64,000 bases of DNA from NCBI GenBank assembly GCA_017539025.1, contig JAFYHT010000018.1:1-64000 (forward strand). Direction: 5' to 3'. The stretch's first letter is position 1. Each line of letters opens with the position of its first letter. Source of the DNA: Erysipelotrichaceae bacterium. GTDB lineage: Bacteria; Bacillota_I; Bacilli_A; Erysipelotrichales; Erysipelotrichaceae. The notes under the pieces are model-generated. The model did no database searches. It was not told where the DNA came from and was given only the letters and a program-made list of their open reading frames with translations. Positions 26,441 through 35,711 of this stretch are shown piece after piece. A program made the translations under genes and the position numbers.

Positions 26441-27007
26441 ATGATGGATGAAAAGCGAAACGATCAGCTGAAGCTTCCCGAAAGACTTGAAAGGAAAGTT
26501 GTATATGAAAGCGACTATGTGTGTCTCTATGTGGACAGAGTCAAGCTTTCAAGCGGCAATATCGTAGAAAAGTATCATCAGATCCATTATCCTCATCCTG
26601 CGGTATGCATCGTCATCTTCAATGAGAAAAACGAGATCCTGATGATCCATGAGAAGAGATATACACTTGGAAAACTGGAATGGGAGATCCCGGCCGGCAA
26701 GGTGGAAGAAAATGAAGATATCAGAGATGCTGCGATCAGAGAAGCGATGGAAGAAACAGGCTGCAGCCTGAAGGATCTGAAATATCTCTGTTCCCAGAAT
26801 CCGGCGAATGGGATGTCGGATTGTATCGTCCATGTCTTTGCGGGCAGAGTTGAAAGCGAAGGAAAGATCCAAGACAGCGATGAAGTATTTGATAAACGAT
26901 GGATGTCGATCGATCAGGCCAAGGATCTTCTGAAGAAGAATGAAACGATGGATGGAGTTTCTATTTTAGCGATCCTTTATGCATTGGAATTTTATGATTA
27001 TAAATGA
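26441..27007 (+). CDS. Nudix hydrolase, ADP-ribose pyrophosphatase type
   Basis: A 188-residue Nudix protein. The box G-x5-E-x7-REAMEETGC is complete (near 88-110), and the preceding WEIPAGKVE is typical of ADP-ribose pyrophosphatases (NudF-like). It would hydrolyse ADP-ribose or related dinucleotide sugars with Mg2+. GGAGG is 5 bases before ATG 26441; ATG 26444 is equally possible. A methyltransferase follows after 9 bases. Confidence 0.9.
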   Translation: MMDEKRNDQLKLPERLERKVVYESDYVCLYVDRVKLSSGNIVEKYHQIHYPHPAVCIVIFNEKNEILMIHEKRYTLGKLEWEIPAGKVEENEDIRDAAIREAMEETGCSLKDLKYLCSQNPANGMSDCIVHVFAGRVESEGKIQDSDEVFDKRWMSIDQAKDLLKKNETMDGVSILAILYALEFYDYK

Positions 27008-27016
27008 GGTCATCAT

Positions 27017-27805
27017 ATGAGTACAAGGAATGAGATCTTAAGTGAATATTACGACAATTCAAAAGAAGACAGCAGACTGATCAGAAGCAGACACGGTCAG
27101 CTGGAGTATCGGGTAACAATGGACCAGATCCATCGTTTTGTAAATGGTGATGCGAAGATCCTGGAAGTCGGTGCCGGTACAGGAAGGTATTCGATCGCTC
27201 TGGCAAAGGAGGGTTTTGATGTCAGTGCTGTTGAACTGATCCCAAGCAATCTCAATATCTTAAAGGAAAACAGTAAAGATCTGAACAACATCAAAGCTTA
27301 TGAAGGTGATGCGATCGATCTGAGCAGATTCGATGATGATACTTTTGATGTGACTTTGGTTCTGGGGCCGATGTATCATCTTTATGATGCGGATGAAATA
27401 AACATGGCGATCGATGAGGCGATCAGAGTCACGAAGAAAGAGGGCGTGATCCTGTTTGCGTTCATTTCGATTTATGCCACGATGTTTTCAAATTACTTCA
27501 AAAACAACTGGACGGCAGGTCAGGAAGAAAACTATGATGAGGATTATCATATCAGGCATTTCAAGGAACAACTATTTACGGGATATGACATTGATGAATT
27601 TGAAGGATTGTTTCAGAATAAAACAGTTGAATGGATCACGACTGTCGCAACAGATGGAATGTTGGAGGCTCTTGAGAAACGTTCTGATTTTATGATCAGC
27701 GATGAGGATTTTGAAAAGTTCTTCAACTGGTATCTGACGTATGCGCAAAGAAGAGAGATCCTTGCGGCCGCAAGTCATCTCTTGTATGTCTGTCGGAAAA
27801 TGTAG
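27017..27805 (+). CDS. Class I SAM-dependent methyltransferase
   Basis: A 262-residue methyltransferase. KILEVGAGTGRYSIALAKEG near 45 is motif I, AVELIPSN motif II, and TFDVTLVLGPMYHL the motif IV/V strand. The GPMYHL variant is common in uncharacterised Bacillota small-molecule methyltransferases. Acceptor unknown. It sits in a Nudix-methyltransferase-GNAT unit with gaps of 9 and 2 bases. Confidence 0.85.
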   Translation: MSTRNEILSEYYDNSKEDSRLIRSRHGQLEYRVTMDQIHRFVNGDAKILEVGAGTGRYSIALAKEGFDVSAVELIPSNLNILKENSKDLNNIKAYEGDAIDLSRFDDDTFDVTLVLGPMYHLYDADEINMAIDEAIRVTKKEGVILFAFISIYATMFSNYFKNNWTAGQEENYDEDYHIRHFKEQLFTGYDIDEFEGLFQNKTVEWITTVATDGMLEALEKRSDFMISDEDFEKFFNWYLTYAQRREILAAASHLLYVCRKM

Positions 27806-27807
27806 TT

Positions 27808-28881
27808 ATGGAAAAGTTTTATCTGGAAGTACCGGGAATCTCAAGAAAAGAAGAAGCGCTCGCGTTTGTGAACGAGTTTTATGAATGCCATTCTGAGATC
27901 AATGGTACGGGTTCTCTGGTCAGATATCGTGAGGACTATGAAGCCTGGTTACAAAAGCTCAATCAGGATTATACAAGAGTTCCCAACGAAGAAAAGGTTC
28001 CTGCCAGGACTTACTTCCTGATCAGAGTAAACGATGACAAGATCATCGGTATGATCAATATCAGGCTCTCACTTAATGAGAAGCTTAGAAATTATGGCGG
28101 CAATATCGGTTATTGTATCAGGCCAAAAGAAAGAGGCAAGGGTTACAACAAGATCAATCTCTATCTGGGATTGAAAGTCTGTGATCGCTATGGGATCGAT
28201 ACCGTACTGATAGATGCCGATCTGGACAATCCTGCTTCCTGGAAGACGATGGAAGCTTTGGGAGGAGTCAGAAAAAGAGAATACTATGATGATGTTTATT
28301 CACATTGCACGGTCGTGGATTATCACATCGATGTGAAAAAGGCTTTGACTGAACATTCCGAATATGAAAAGTATGTATTCCATGATGTGGATGAATATGA
28401 CGAGATCATCATCAAGAAGATGGAAACGGACGATGAGATCAAAGGAAAAGCTTATGTTCAGTATAAGGCCTGGCATGAGGTATATCCCGGCATCGTTGAT
28501 CCTGAGGCTCTTGAAAAACTGACGCCAGAGAAGTGTGAAGAGATCGCATTCAGATACAGAGATGGTCTGATCGTAGCGAAAGATAAAGATCGCGTCATCG
28601 GTTTTGTCGGATATGGAAACCAGGAAGAAGAGCCTTCCGATATGGGCGAGGTCTTCTCTTTATATGTGCTGGAAGAATACTATGGCAAGGGCGTAGGGAA
28701 ACGCTTGATGGAAGCGGCTTTGATGAAGCTGAAGAAGTATCCTCAGATCTGTCTCTGGGTACTAAAGGAAAATGAAAGAGCGATCCGTTTCTATCATAAG
28801 TGCGGTTTTACAGAAAGCGGAGAGGAAAAGTTCAATCCGTATGTCAAGGCACAAGAGATCAGGATGATCTATCAGCTTTGA
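27808..28881 (+). CDS. Double GNAT acetyltransferase
   Basis: A 357-residue fusion of two GNAT folds. The first (about 1-185) has GYCIRPKERGKGYNKINL, the acetyl-CoA loop of COG3981-like acetyltransferases. The second (about 190-357) has VFSLYVLEEYYGKGVGKRLM, a canonical Q/RxxGxG/A loop, and ends FYHKCGFTESGEE. Each half alone would be a full GNAT; the substrates are unknown. It starts 2 bases after the methyltransferase stop. Confidence 0.85.
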   Translation: MEKFYLEVPGISRKEEALAFVNEFYECHSEINGTGSLVRYREDYEAWLQKLNQDYTRVPNEEKVPARTYFLIRVNDDKIIGMINIRLSLNEKLRNYGGNIGYCIRPKERGKGYNKINLYLGLKVCDRYGIDTVLIDADLDNPASWKTMEALGGVRKREYYDDVYSHCTVVDYHIDVKKALTEHSEYEKYVFHDVDEYDEIIIKKMETDDEIKGKAYVQYKAWHEVYPGIVDPEALEKLTPEKCEEIAFRYRDGLIVAKDKDRVIGFVGYGNQEEEPSDMGEVFSLYVLEEYYGKGVGKRLMEAALMKLKKYPQICLWVLKENERAIRFYHKCGFTESGEEKFNPYVKAQEIRMIYQL

Positions 28882-28896
28882 TTAAAAATGAAAAAC

Positions 28897-28947
28897 GAGG
28901 GCGATTGGATGTGAAATACCGTGAGTCCTCTTTTTTTCGTATATAAT
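28897..28947 (+). terminator. Weak terminator followed by a promoter
   Basis: GAGGGC and GTCCTC arms flank a long loop before TTTTTTT (28931-28937); TATAAT follows at 28942-28947 and serves the HAD-luxS unit. The stem is imperfect, so termination may be partial. Confidence 0.5.
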
Positions 28948-28988
28948 AGTTTCAACAGATAGTTAATACAATTCAAAGGAGACTAACT

Positions 28989-29816
28989 ATGTATCGGATA
29001 GCGGCAAGTGATCTTGACGGAACACTGTTAAGAGATGATAAGACGATCTCGGAAGAGATGATGAATGAACTGGTCAGGATCACTGATCAGGGAGTGATCT
29101 TCCTTCCTTCAACAGGAAGGACACACAGAGAGCTTCCTTTGGCGATCAGAGGTCTTCCTTTCATCCATTTTGCCTTGTGCTGCAACGGCGGTTCTGTTTA
29201 TGACTACGACAATGACTGCTACATCTATGAAGATGGGATCCCTTATGAAACAGCATTGGAGGTCCTTGAATATGCCAAGGATCTTCAAGTATATGAAACG
29301 GTCGTTGTGAATGGGGAAAGGATCGCTCAGGGTGATGAGAACGATGAACTCTGTGAGTATATCCGAAAGGTAGCCGTGAAGGATATCTTGTTCAATTTCA
29401 AGGGTGCACATGATGTGAAAAAGGCTTTCAGTGAAAAACATAAAGATGCACAAAAGATCCTTCTTTATCTGGATGATGGCGGAGACAGAGATGAGGTGAT
29501 GAAAGACCTGGAAAACAGGTTCCCTCAGCTTTCCGTTTCTTCATCCGGTCCAAAGTTCATCGAGGTCAACAGCAAGGGTGTCAATAAGGGAAAGGCACTT
29601 GTGGATTTCTGTAAGAGGATGGATATCCCGATCGAAGAGACATTGGCTTTTGGCGATGCGGGAAATGATATCGAATTATTGGATGCGGCAGGAATGGCGA
29701 TCGTTACGGAGAATGGTACAGATGAGGCCAAGAAACATGCGGACATGATCTGTCCTTCCAATAACAATGATGGAGTCGCAAAGGCTCTAGAAGAGCTGAT
29801 ACCGAAAGAGGGATAG
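28989..29816 (+). CDS. Cof-type HAD-IIB phosphatase
   Basis: A 275-residue HAD hydrolase. Motif I DLDGTLL (8-14), motif II STGRTH near 42, lysine near 200 (GKALVDF), and motif III-IV GDAGNDIELL near 220. The Cof-type cap lies between. Such enzymes dephosphorylate sugar phosphates or nucleotides with low specificity. AAAGGAGACT precedes the start. It leads a unit with luxS and a MetE-like gene at gaps of 3 and 11 bases. Confidence 0.88.
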   Translation: MYRIAASDLDGTLLRDDKTISEEMMNELVRITDQGVIFLPSTGRTHRELPLAIRGLPFIHFALCCNGGSVYDYDNDCYIYEDGIPYETALEVLEYAKDLQVYETVVVNGERIAQGDENDELCEYIRKVAVKDILFNFKGAHDVKKAFSEKHKDAQKILLYLDDGGDRDEVMKDLENRFPQLSVSSSGPKFIEVNSKGVNKGKALVDFCKRMDIPIEETLAFGDAGNDIELLDAAGMAIVTENGTDEAKKHADMICPSNNNDGVAKALEELIPKEG

Positions 29817-29819
29817 GAT

Positions 29820-30281
29820 ATGGAAAGGATCGCGAGTTTTACAGTTAATCACGATCTTCTGGAAAAGGGGATCTATATTTCAAGGATCGATGGCGATGTC
29901 ATCACTTATGATGTCAGGATGAAAAAGCCCAATCAAGGTGACTACCTGTCGACCGGCGGCATGCACAGCATCGAACATCTCTTTGCGACCTATGCCAGGA
30001 ATTCTTCTTATGGCAAAGATATCATCTATGTCGGGCCGATGGGATGCAGGACAGGTTTCTATCTCCTGACAAGGGACAGGATGTCAAATGAGGATGCGAT
30101 CTGTTTGGTGAAGGATGCGATGAGATTCATCATAGAGTTTGAAGGTGAGATGCCCGGAGGCAAACGGATCGAATGTGGAAATTATCTCGATCACGATGTC
30201 GATGAGGCAAAGGCTGTAGCCGAAGATATGTTGGAAGTATTGAAGGATTGGAAGAAAGAAGATCTCGTTTATAAAGAGTAA
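29820..30281 (+). CDS. luxS: S-ribosylhomocysteine lyase LuxS
   Basis: A 153-residue LuxS. The metal ligands His49 and His53 (GGMHSIEHLFAT) and the cysteine in ECGNY near 120 are present, as is catalytic Cys76 (GPMGCRTGFY). It splits S-ribosylhomocysteine into homocysteine and DPD, the AI-2 precursor. The next gene is a homocysteine methyltransferase-like enzyme, so the pair would recycle homocysteine to methionine. The partner nucleosidase Pfs is not in this window. Confidence 0.96.
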   Translation: MERIASFTVNHDLLEKGIYISRIDGDVITYDVRMKKPNQGDYLSTGGMHSIEHLFATYARNSSYGKDIIYVGPMGCRTGFYLLTRDRMSNEDAICLVKDAMRFIIEFEGEMPGGKRIECGNYLDHDVDEAKAVAEDMLEVLKDWKKEDLVYKE

Positions 30282-30292
30282 AGGGGAAAAGT

Positions 30293-31405
30293 ATGAATAC
30301 ACCGTTTCGTTATGACTATGTAGGAAGTTTCTTGAGACCGGCTGAACTCAAGGCAGCCAGAAGTGCATATGAAAAAGAAAATATCACGAAGGAAGAACTG
30401 AAGTCCGTAGAGGATGAATGTATCACAAAGCTGATCAGGAATATCAAGGCATCCGGTTATCATGTGATCACCGATGGAGAATTCCGCAGAGCCTGGTGGC
30501 ATCTGGATTTCTTCTGGGGATTGAACGGGATAGAAAAGGTCAACACAGCTGATGGATTACATTTCCATGGAGAGACGACAAAGAATCATTCTGCTGTCAT
30601 CACAGGCAAGATCAATGGTAAGGATCATCCTTTTGTGGAACACTTCAAGTTCGTAAAGCAGTTTGAGGATGAGAATACGATCGCCAAGCAGACGATCCCA
30701 TCTCCTGCGCAGCTTTTGGTACAGCTGAGACTTCCGGAGTTTCTCAAGGAAAACAAGGAGATCTATCCGAATGATGATGAACTGAAAGATGACATCGTTG
30801 AAGCATACCATCAGGTCATTGAGGATCTTTATGCGGCGGGTTGCCGCAATCTGCAGCTGGATGACTGCACCTGGACCTTATATGCGGACAGGAGCTTCTG
30901 GCCGGCTTTCGGTATGAATGAAGAAAAACTGAAGGTGATCGCAGAAGAAGAGGTCGAACTCAACAACAGAGTCATCGCTTTCAGAAAGGAAGATATGGTG
31001 ATCAATACCCATGTCTGCCGAGGCAATTTCCATTCAACTTATGCCAACAGCGGACCATATGATCCGATCGCTCCTTATCTGTTTGCGAAAGAGGATGTCG
31101 ATGCCTTCTATCTGGAATATGACGATGCCAGAAGCGGCGGTTTTGAGCCTTTGAAACATGTCCCTCTGGGCAAGAAGGTCGTACTGGGCCTGATCACTAC
31201 CAAGAAGCCTCAGCTGGAGGACAAGGAAGATATCATCAACAAGATCAAAGATGCATCGAACTATGTTCCTTTGGAGAACTTATATCTTTCGACACAGTGC
31301 GGTTTCGCTTCTACGGAAGAAGGAAATGTATTATTGGAGATCGAACAGTGGAACAAGCTGAAGCTGATCAAGGAGATCGCTGAAGAAGTCTGGGGTACAT
31401 ATTAA
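30293..31405 (+). CDS. MetE C-terminal-like methyltransferase (YxjG/YxjH type)
   Basis: A 370-residue protein matching the catalytic half of cobalamin-independent methionine synthase. The zinc ligands are visible: HVCRGNFHS (His and Cys near 235) and the cysteine of STQCGFAST (near 340). It lacks the N-terminal MetE half, as do B. subtilis YxjG and YxjH. It should methylate homocysteine, possibly with a methyl donor other than folate polyglutamate. Position after luxS supports methyl-cycle recycling. No S-box riboswitch is visible before the operon. Confidence 0.88.
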   Translation: MNTPFRYDYVGSFLRPAELKAARSAYEKENITKEELKSVEDECITKLIRNIKASGYHVITDGEFRRAWWHLDFFWGLNGIEKVNTADGLHFHGETTKNHSAVITGKINGKDHPFVEHFKFVKQFEDENTIAKQTIPSPAQLLVQLRLPEFLKENKEIYPNDDELKDDIVEAYHQVIEDLYAAGCRNLQLDDCTWTLYADRSFWPAFGMNEEKLKVIAEEEVELNNRVIAFRKEDMVINTHVCRGNFHSTYANSGPYDPIAPYLFAKEDVDAFYLEYDDARSGGFEPLKHVPLGKKVVLGLITTKKPQLEDKEDIINKIKDASNYVPLENLYLSTQCGFASTEEGNVLLEIEQWNKLKLIKEIAEEVWGTY

Positions 31406-31410
31406 ACGAC

Positions 31411-31454
31411 AAAGACTGCCAATGGCAGTTTTTGTTTCGCGTATAGGGTACAAT
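31411..31454 (+). terminator. Terminator followed by the MFS promoter
   Basis: ACTGCC pairs with GGCAGT over AAT (31415-31429), then TTTTTGTTTC. A -10-like TACAAT lies at 31449-31454, 14 bases before the MFS start codon. Confidence 0.75.
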
Positions 31455-31468
31455 AGAAGTAATCAACC

Positions 31469-32671
31469 ATGAAAAAGATTGGAAAAGAATACATCTATCC
31501 GGTCATTGCCGGCTGCGGTCTGATCGGGACATGTCTGGGGATATGCGTGAATGTCGCAGGGCTTTTCTTCACGCCGATCGCAGCTGATCTTTCGATCGGC
31601 CGAGGAAGTGTTTCGATGACTCTGACGATCTATAATCTCATGCAGGGTCTCATCGGCATCATTGCCGCAAGATATCTGGAAAGATATGGGATGAAGAAGA
31701 TGGTCATATTTTCAACAGTCTTGCAGGCAGGTGCCACTTTCCTGATCAGTTTCTGTCATTCGATCGTTCCGATGTATCTATTGAACGGCATACGAGGCTT
31801 TGGTTCCGGCATGATCGGTTTTGCGGCTGTGACGATGATGATCAATTTCTGGTTCAATGAAAGCAGCGCACTGATGACCAGTCTTGCGATGGGTTTTTCC
31901 GGGATCGCGGCAGCAGTGCTTTCTCCGATCATCTCTTCTCTGATCGATGGCTATGGCTGGCGTTTTGCGCATATGGTATGTGCGGCTGTGATATTGTTAT
32001 TCAATCTGCCGGCGATCCTTCTTCCTGTCTCCTTGCGTCCAAAGGAACTGGGACTTCTTCCTTATGGAGAAGAAAAGGAAAAGACAGCGAGCGAAACACA
32101 CGAATACAACGCGTCATTCTTACTGATATTTCTGGCAACGGCTTATGGAACTTTGAACAGTTTCGTGACAGCCATGCCTTCTCATATGTCGGGCTTTGCC
32201 CAGTCACGCGATCTTGCCCAAGCAGGTGCGATGATGGTCTCTGCCTGCATGATCGCCAACACCAGCGGTAAGATCATCCTGGGCTGGCTGATGGATGCTG
32301 TCGGCTGCCAGAAAGGCGCAAGTCTTTTCATCATTCTGGTGACTTTAGCTACGATGAGTCTGTATCTGAGTGATTCTGCTTTAATACTGATCTTAAGTGC
32401 GGCAGTATTTGGTTTGTCTTATGCGGTTGCGACCGTATCGGTTTCAGCCGTGATCAGAGAACTGTTTGGGATCGGCTTATATGGAAAGCTCTATCCGAAA
32501 GTGAGCTTCATCACGACGATCGCCAACGCCTTAGGTACTTCACTGATCGGTTATATCTATGACAGTGCTTCTTCCTATGATCCGGCTTTGTTGTTCCTTG
32601 CGGGATTACTGGTGATTTCGTTTGTGATGTTGAATGGTGCATATCTGTTGAAAGGAAAACGAAACAGCTGA
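31469..32671 (+). CDS. MFS transporter
   Basis: A 400-residue permease with about 12 membrane helices. The loop after helix 2, ARYLERYGMKKM, is a degenerate MFS motif A; the overall look (NxxxGLFFTPIAADLSIGRG) is of the oxalate/formate or monocarboxylate-like (OFA/MCT) branch. Substrate unknown. The start ATG 31469 has no ribosome site and lies about 8 bases after the predicted transcript start. Confidence 0.85.
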   Translation: MKKIGKEYIYPVIAGCGLIGTCLGICVNVAGLFFTPIAADLSIGRGSVSMTLTIYNLMQGLIGIIAARYLERYGMKKMVIFSTVLQAGATFLISFCHSIVPMYLLNGIRGFGSGMIGFAAVTMMINFWFNESSALMTSLAMGFSGIAAAVLSPIISSLIDGYGWRFAHMVCAAVILLFNLPAILLPVSLRPKELGLLPYGEEKEKTASETHEYNASFLLIFLATAYGTLNSFVTAMPSHMSGFAQSRDLAQAGAMMVSACMIANTSGKIILGWLMDAVGCQKGASLFIILVTLATMSLYLSDSALILILSAAVFGLSYAVATVSVSAVIRELFGIGLYGKLYPKVSFITTIANALGTSLIGYIYDSASSYDPALLFLAGLLVISFVMLNGAYLLKGKRNS

Positions 32672-32698
32672 TCAGATCGTTTTCAGAAAGGATGAATG

Positions 32699-33196
32699 AT
32701 GAAAAGAAAAGGATTCCTGATATTTGCGATCGTATTGACTGTCTTGCTTGGATGCTTTGGATATTATTATTTCAGCAGGCCAAGAGGATTAGACAACTAT
32801 CCGTATGAACCGGATACTCCTCAACCGGATCCGCATAATGGAACATTTTATTCCGATGACGGGATCATGGTGTTCAATGGCGATGGAGAAAGTATCGTTT
32901 TGAGTGTTGATCCAAGATTGGCTGCACTCACGGGTTTACCGGAAGGCGAACATGAGGGTACTTATGTATTCCTTTCAGGTGATCTTCCGCCTCATGGATC
33001 TATGCCGATCAGGTATGATGTGGCACACGAACTGATGATCACGATCAACGATGAAAGTTATGTTCTGGATGTCGGCAGGGAAGCGGAAGATGGAAAGACC
33101 GGAACTGTCGGTGTCGGTATCGTCAGAGAAGACTTTATTCCTATTCTGATCCATAGAGATGGATTCTTCCTGGAGGTCGATTTTGTAAAACAATGA
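32699..33196 (+). CDS. Small membrane-anchored or lipoprotein of unknown function
   Basis: A 165-residue protein with a basic start MKRKG, one hydrophobic helix to about 26 and a possible weak lipobox (LLGC, Cys19). The outside part begins with a Pro/Asp-rich linker (YEPDTPQPDPHNG) and shows SIVLSVDPRLAAL. A similar SIVLHPRLAAF occurs in the lipoprotein at 24231, perhaps by chance. AAAGG is best spaced for ATG 32699; ATG 32696 is an alternative. It overlaps the following GNAT gene by 4 bases. Confidence 0.65.
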   Translation: MKRKGFLIFAIVLTVLLGCFGYYYFSRPRGLDNYPYEPDTPQPDPHNGTFYSDDGIMVFNGDGESIVLSVDPRLAALTGLPEGEHEGTYVFLSGDLPPHGSMPIRYDVAHELMITINDESYVLDVGREAEDGKTGTVGVGIVREDFIPILIHRDGFFLEVDFVKQ

Positions 33197-33705
33197 TCAG
33201 ATTAAGACCATATAAATCATGCGATGCAAAGACGATCATTTCCTGGATCAAAGACGAGGAAACCTTTTTCCTGTGGAGCGGGGATCATTTCGGTTCCTAT
33301 CCGATCAATGCAGAAACTCTGGATCACAAGTACAGATTTGAAAACGGGGATTGTGTCGAGGAAGATAATTTCTATCCGATGGTCGCTTATGATGAGGAAG
33401 GTCTGATCGGATCTTTCATCATCCGTTATCTTGATGGAAATAAGAAGATCCTTCGTTTCGGCTGGGTCATCGTCGATGATCTTAAAAGAGGAAGAAAATA
33501 CGGCCAGGAAATGTTGAAGACGGGACTGAAACTTGCCTTTGAGATCATGGGTGGCGAGAAGGTGACGATCGGCGTTCTGGAAAACAATAAACGGGCTTAC
33601 CGTTGTTATGAAGCAGTCGGTTTTCGTGAAGTGAAGGAAAAGTTCGATGAAGAAAGAAGAGTCATCGAAATGCAGATCCTGAAGAAAGATTGGAAACTAT
33701 CATGA
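33193..33705 (+). CDS. GNAT acetyltransferase (RimJ/RimL-like)
   Basis: A 170-residue GNAT protein. It opens IRLRPYKSCDAKTI, has the acetyl-CoA strand and loop VIVDDLKRGRKYGQEML near 94 and ends with NNKRAYRCYEAVGF, the usual beta5-alpha4 block. Substrate unknown; the family acetylates N-termini or small amines. The ATGA overlap with the gene before and after places it in the middle of a three-gene unit. Confidence 0.85.
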   Translation: MIRLRPYKSCDAKTIISWIKDEETFFLWSGDHFGSYPINAETLDHKYRFENGDCVEEDNFYPMVAYDEEGLIGSFIIRYLDGNKKILRFGWVIVDDLKRGRKYGQEMLKTGLKLAFEIMGGEKVTIGVLENNKRAYRCYEAVGFREVKEKFDEERRVIEMQILKKDWKLS

Positions 33706-34619
33706 AGAGGATTTTCTGGTTATTGATGATCGTAATGATCATAGTGATGATGAGCGGATGTGAGAAGAAGCAGGAGGTCACAGAAGTTCGGGTGGACAAT
33801 TGCGATGTCAGTCCGGAAAGAAAGAGTGAGTATGTCCTTTCTTTTGTTCGTGAAGTAAACGGCAGACAGGGCATCGCTTCGCAAGATGATTATTGCTGGG
33901 TCTCCGGTTCAACGACTTTGAGCAAATATGATAAGGATTTCAATCTCGTCGTTGAGAATACTGATCCTTTCAAGGGCTATGAACTGGAAGTGAATCACAT
34001 CGGTGATATCGATGTATATAACAATGAACTATATCTCGGTGTCGAGTATTTTGTGGATGGTGTCGGCAAGAATATCCAGGTTGCCGTTTATGATGGCGAT
34101 ACACTGGAACTCAAGAGAGTCTTTCCATTCAATTCTGATACAGGGCAGAAGGAGTGTTCCGGCATTGCAGTCGATCCTGATCGAAAAATCGTCTACATGT
34201 GTTCCTGGATCGATGACCAGTCAAGTTCTTTCTTATATATGTATTCACTGGATGACGGATCTTATCTGGGGAAGGTACATATGACGCCTTATCCGCAATG
34301 GCTGCAGGGTGTTGTCTGTTACAATGGTGATCTCTATGTGACTTGTGATGATGGCGATGCGGAAGATGATCTGCCTGATCATATGTACAAAGTGATCGTC
34401 TCAAAGGATCGAAAGAGTGCTGAAGTCGTATTGGAAAAAACATTTGACGATGTAACAAGGCAAGGAGAAATCGAAGGTCTGACTTTCGATCGGAAAGAGG
34501 GAAAACTCCTTCTTTTATACAATCGCGGTGCAAGGATCGTTCTGGGTATGCCTTCGGGTTTCTATGAAGGTTATGATCACGAGATCCATGAAGTATTTGT
34601 CTACGATATCGAAGAATGA
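33702..34619 (+). CDS. Lipoprotein with beta-propeller-like repeats
   Basis: A 305-residue lipoprotein: MKRIF, hydrophobic core, lipobox MMSGC with Cys20. The mature part has repeating short strands with aromatic and Asp/Gly turns (ASQDDYCWVSG, VAVYDGDTLELK, MYSLDDGSYLGK, GDLYVTCDDGD), suggesting a beta-propeller. No enzyme motif is seen. ATG 33702 overlaps the GNAT stop; a TTG 12 bases upstream is less likely. Confidence 0.7.
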   Translation: MKRIFWLLMIVMIIVMMSGCEKKQEVTEVRVDNCDVSPERKSEYVLSFVREVNGRQGIASQDDYCWVSGSTTLSKYDKDFNLVVENTDPFKGYELEVNHIGDIDVYNNELYLGVEYFVDGVGKNIQVAVYDGDTLELKRVFPFNSDTGQKECSGIAVDPDRKIVYMCSWIDDQSSSFLYMYSLDDGSYLGKVHMTPYPQWLQGVVCYNGDLYVTCDDGDAEDDLPDHMYKVIVSKDRKSAEVVLEKTFDDVTRQGEIEGLTFDRKEGKLLLLYNRGARIVLGMPSGFYEGYDHEIHEVFVYDIEE

Positions 34620-34627
34620 TTATGATA

Positions 34628-34680
34628 GGAAACAGTCCTTTCATGTTAATATGAAAGTGCAAAAACTGTTTCTTTTATTT
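34628..34680 (+). terminator. Intrinsic terminator
   Basis: GAAACAGT (34629-34636) pairs with ACTGTTTC (34665-34672), with an inner CTTTCAT/ATGAAAG stem, followed by TTTTATTTTTA. Confidence 0.75.
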
Positions 34681-34704
34681 TTATCATTTTAGGAGAGAAC
34701 AAAC

Positions 34705-35697
34705 ATGAACTATCTACAGTTAGGTAACAGCGACCTGAGGGTTTCAAGGATCTGCCTGGGCTGCATGGGTTTTGGTGTGGCTGAAGCAGGCATGCACAAA
34801 TGGACCCTTGATTATGAATCATCAAAACAGATCATTTCGTACGCTTTGGATCAGGGGATCAATTTCTTTGATACGGCCATGGCATATCAGTCAGGAACGA
34901 GTGAAGAATTCGTAGGGAAAGCGATCAGGGAATTGACGGACAGAGACAAGGTCGTGCTTGCGACGAAGTACACTCCGGCATTCAAAAAGGAAGACGCGGG
35001 AAGAAAGTATATCGAAAGCTGTCTTGACAAGTCTCTTGAAAGGATGGGTATGGATTACATCGATCTGTACATCATGCACAGCTGGGATTACAATACTCCA
35101 TTATTGGAGACATTAGAAACATTGACTGATGCCAGAAAAGCAGGCAAGATCAGAGCGATCGGTATCTCCAACTGCTATGCATGGCAATTAGCTAAGATCA
35201 ATGCCTTGGCAAAAGAAAAGGGACTTGATCAGTTCGTATCTATCCAGTCTCATTACAATCTTTTGGCAAGAGAGGATGAAAGAGAACTCGTGAAGTACTG
35301 TCTGGAAGACAATATTGCCATGACGCCATACTCTTCTCTGGCTTCGGGAAGATTGTCCAAGAGACCGGGTGAGACATCAAAGAGGCTGGAACTGGACCAG
35401 TACGCAAAAGGTAAATATGATCAGACAGCGGAAGCTGACGGAAAGATCATTGAAAGAGTTGCGGAAGTCGCGGACAGACTGGGTGTATCCATGACGGAAG
35501 TATCTCTGGCTTGGCTTTTGACAAAGGTCACTTCTCCTGTTGTCGGTGCGACAAAGCCACATCACATCGATGGTGCGATCAAGGCCGTCGATCTGAAACT
35601 GAGCGAAGAAGATATCACTTATCTGGAAGAACTCTATGTACCGCATGCCCTGGTAGGTGTCCTTGGTACATCAAAGTGGATCCCGCAGGCGAAATAA
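34705..35697 (+). CDS. Aldo/keto reductase
   Basis: A 330-residue NADPH-dependent AKR. FFDTAMAYQSG near 52 carries the catalytic Asp and Tyr, KVVLATKY the lysine, and LYIMHSWD the histidine of the tetrad. It reduces aldehydes or ketones; the close match to YajO/IolS-like proteins does not define the substrate. AGGAGAGAAC gives a clear start. A VOC protein, a HAD phosphatase and a GH1 gene follow in the same direction. Confidence 0.9.
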   Translation: MNYLQLGNSDLRVSRICLGCMGFGVAEAGMHKWTLDYESSKQIISYALDQGINFFDTAMAYQSGTSEEFVGKAIRELTDRDKVVLATKYTPAFKKEDAGRKYIESCLDKSLERMGMDYIDLYIMHSWDYNTPLLETLETLTDARKAGKIRAIGISNCYAWQLAKINALAKEKGLDQFVSIQSHYNLLAREDERELVKYCLEDNIAMTPYSSLASGRLSKRPGETSKRLELDQYAKGKYDQTAEADGKIIERVAEVADRLGVSMTEVSLAWLLTKVTSPVVGATKPHHIDGAIKAVDLKLSEEDITYLEELYVPHALVGVLGTSKWIPQAK

Positions 35698-35711
35698 GAA
35701 AGGATAAGGAT

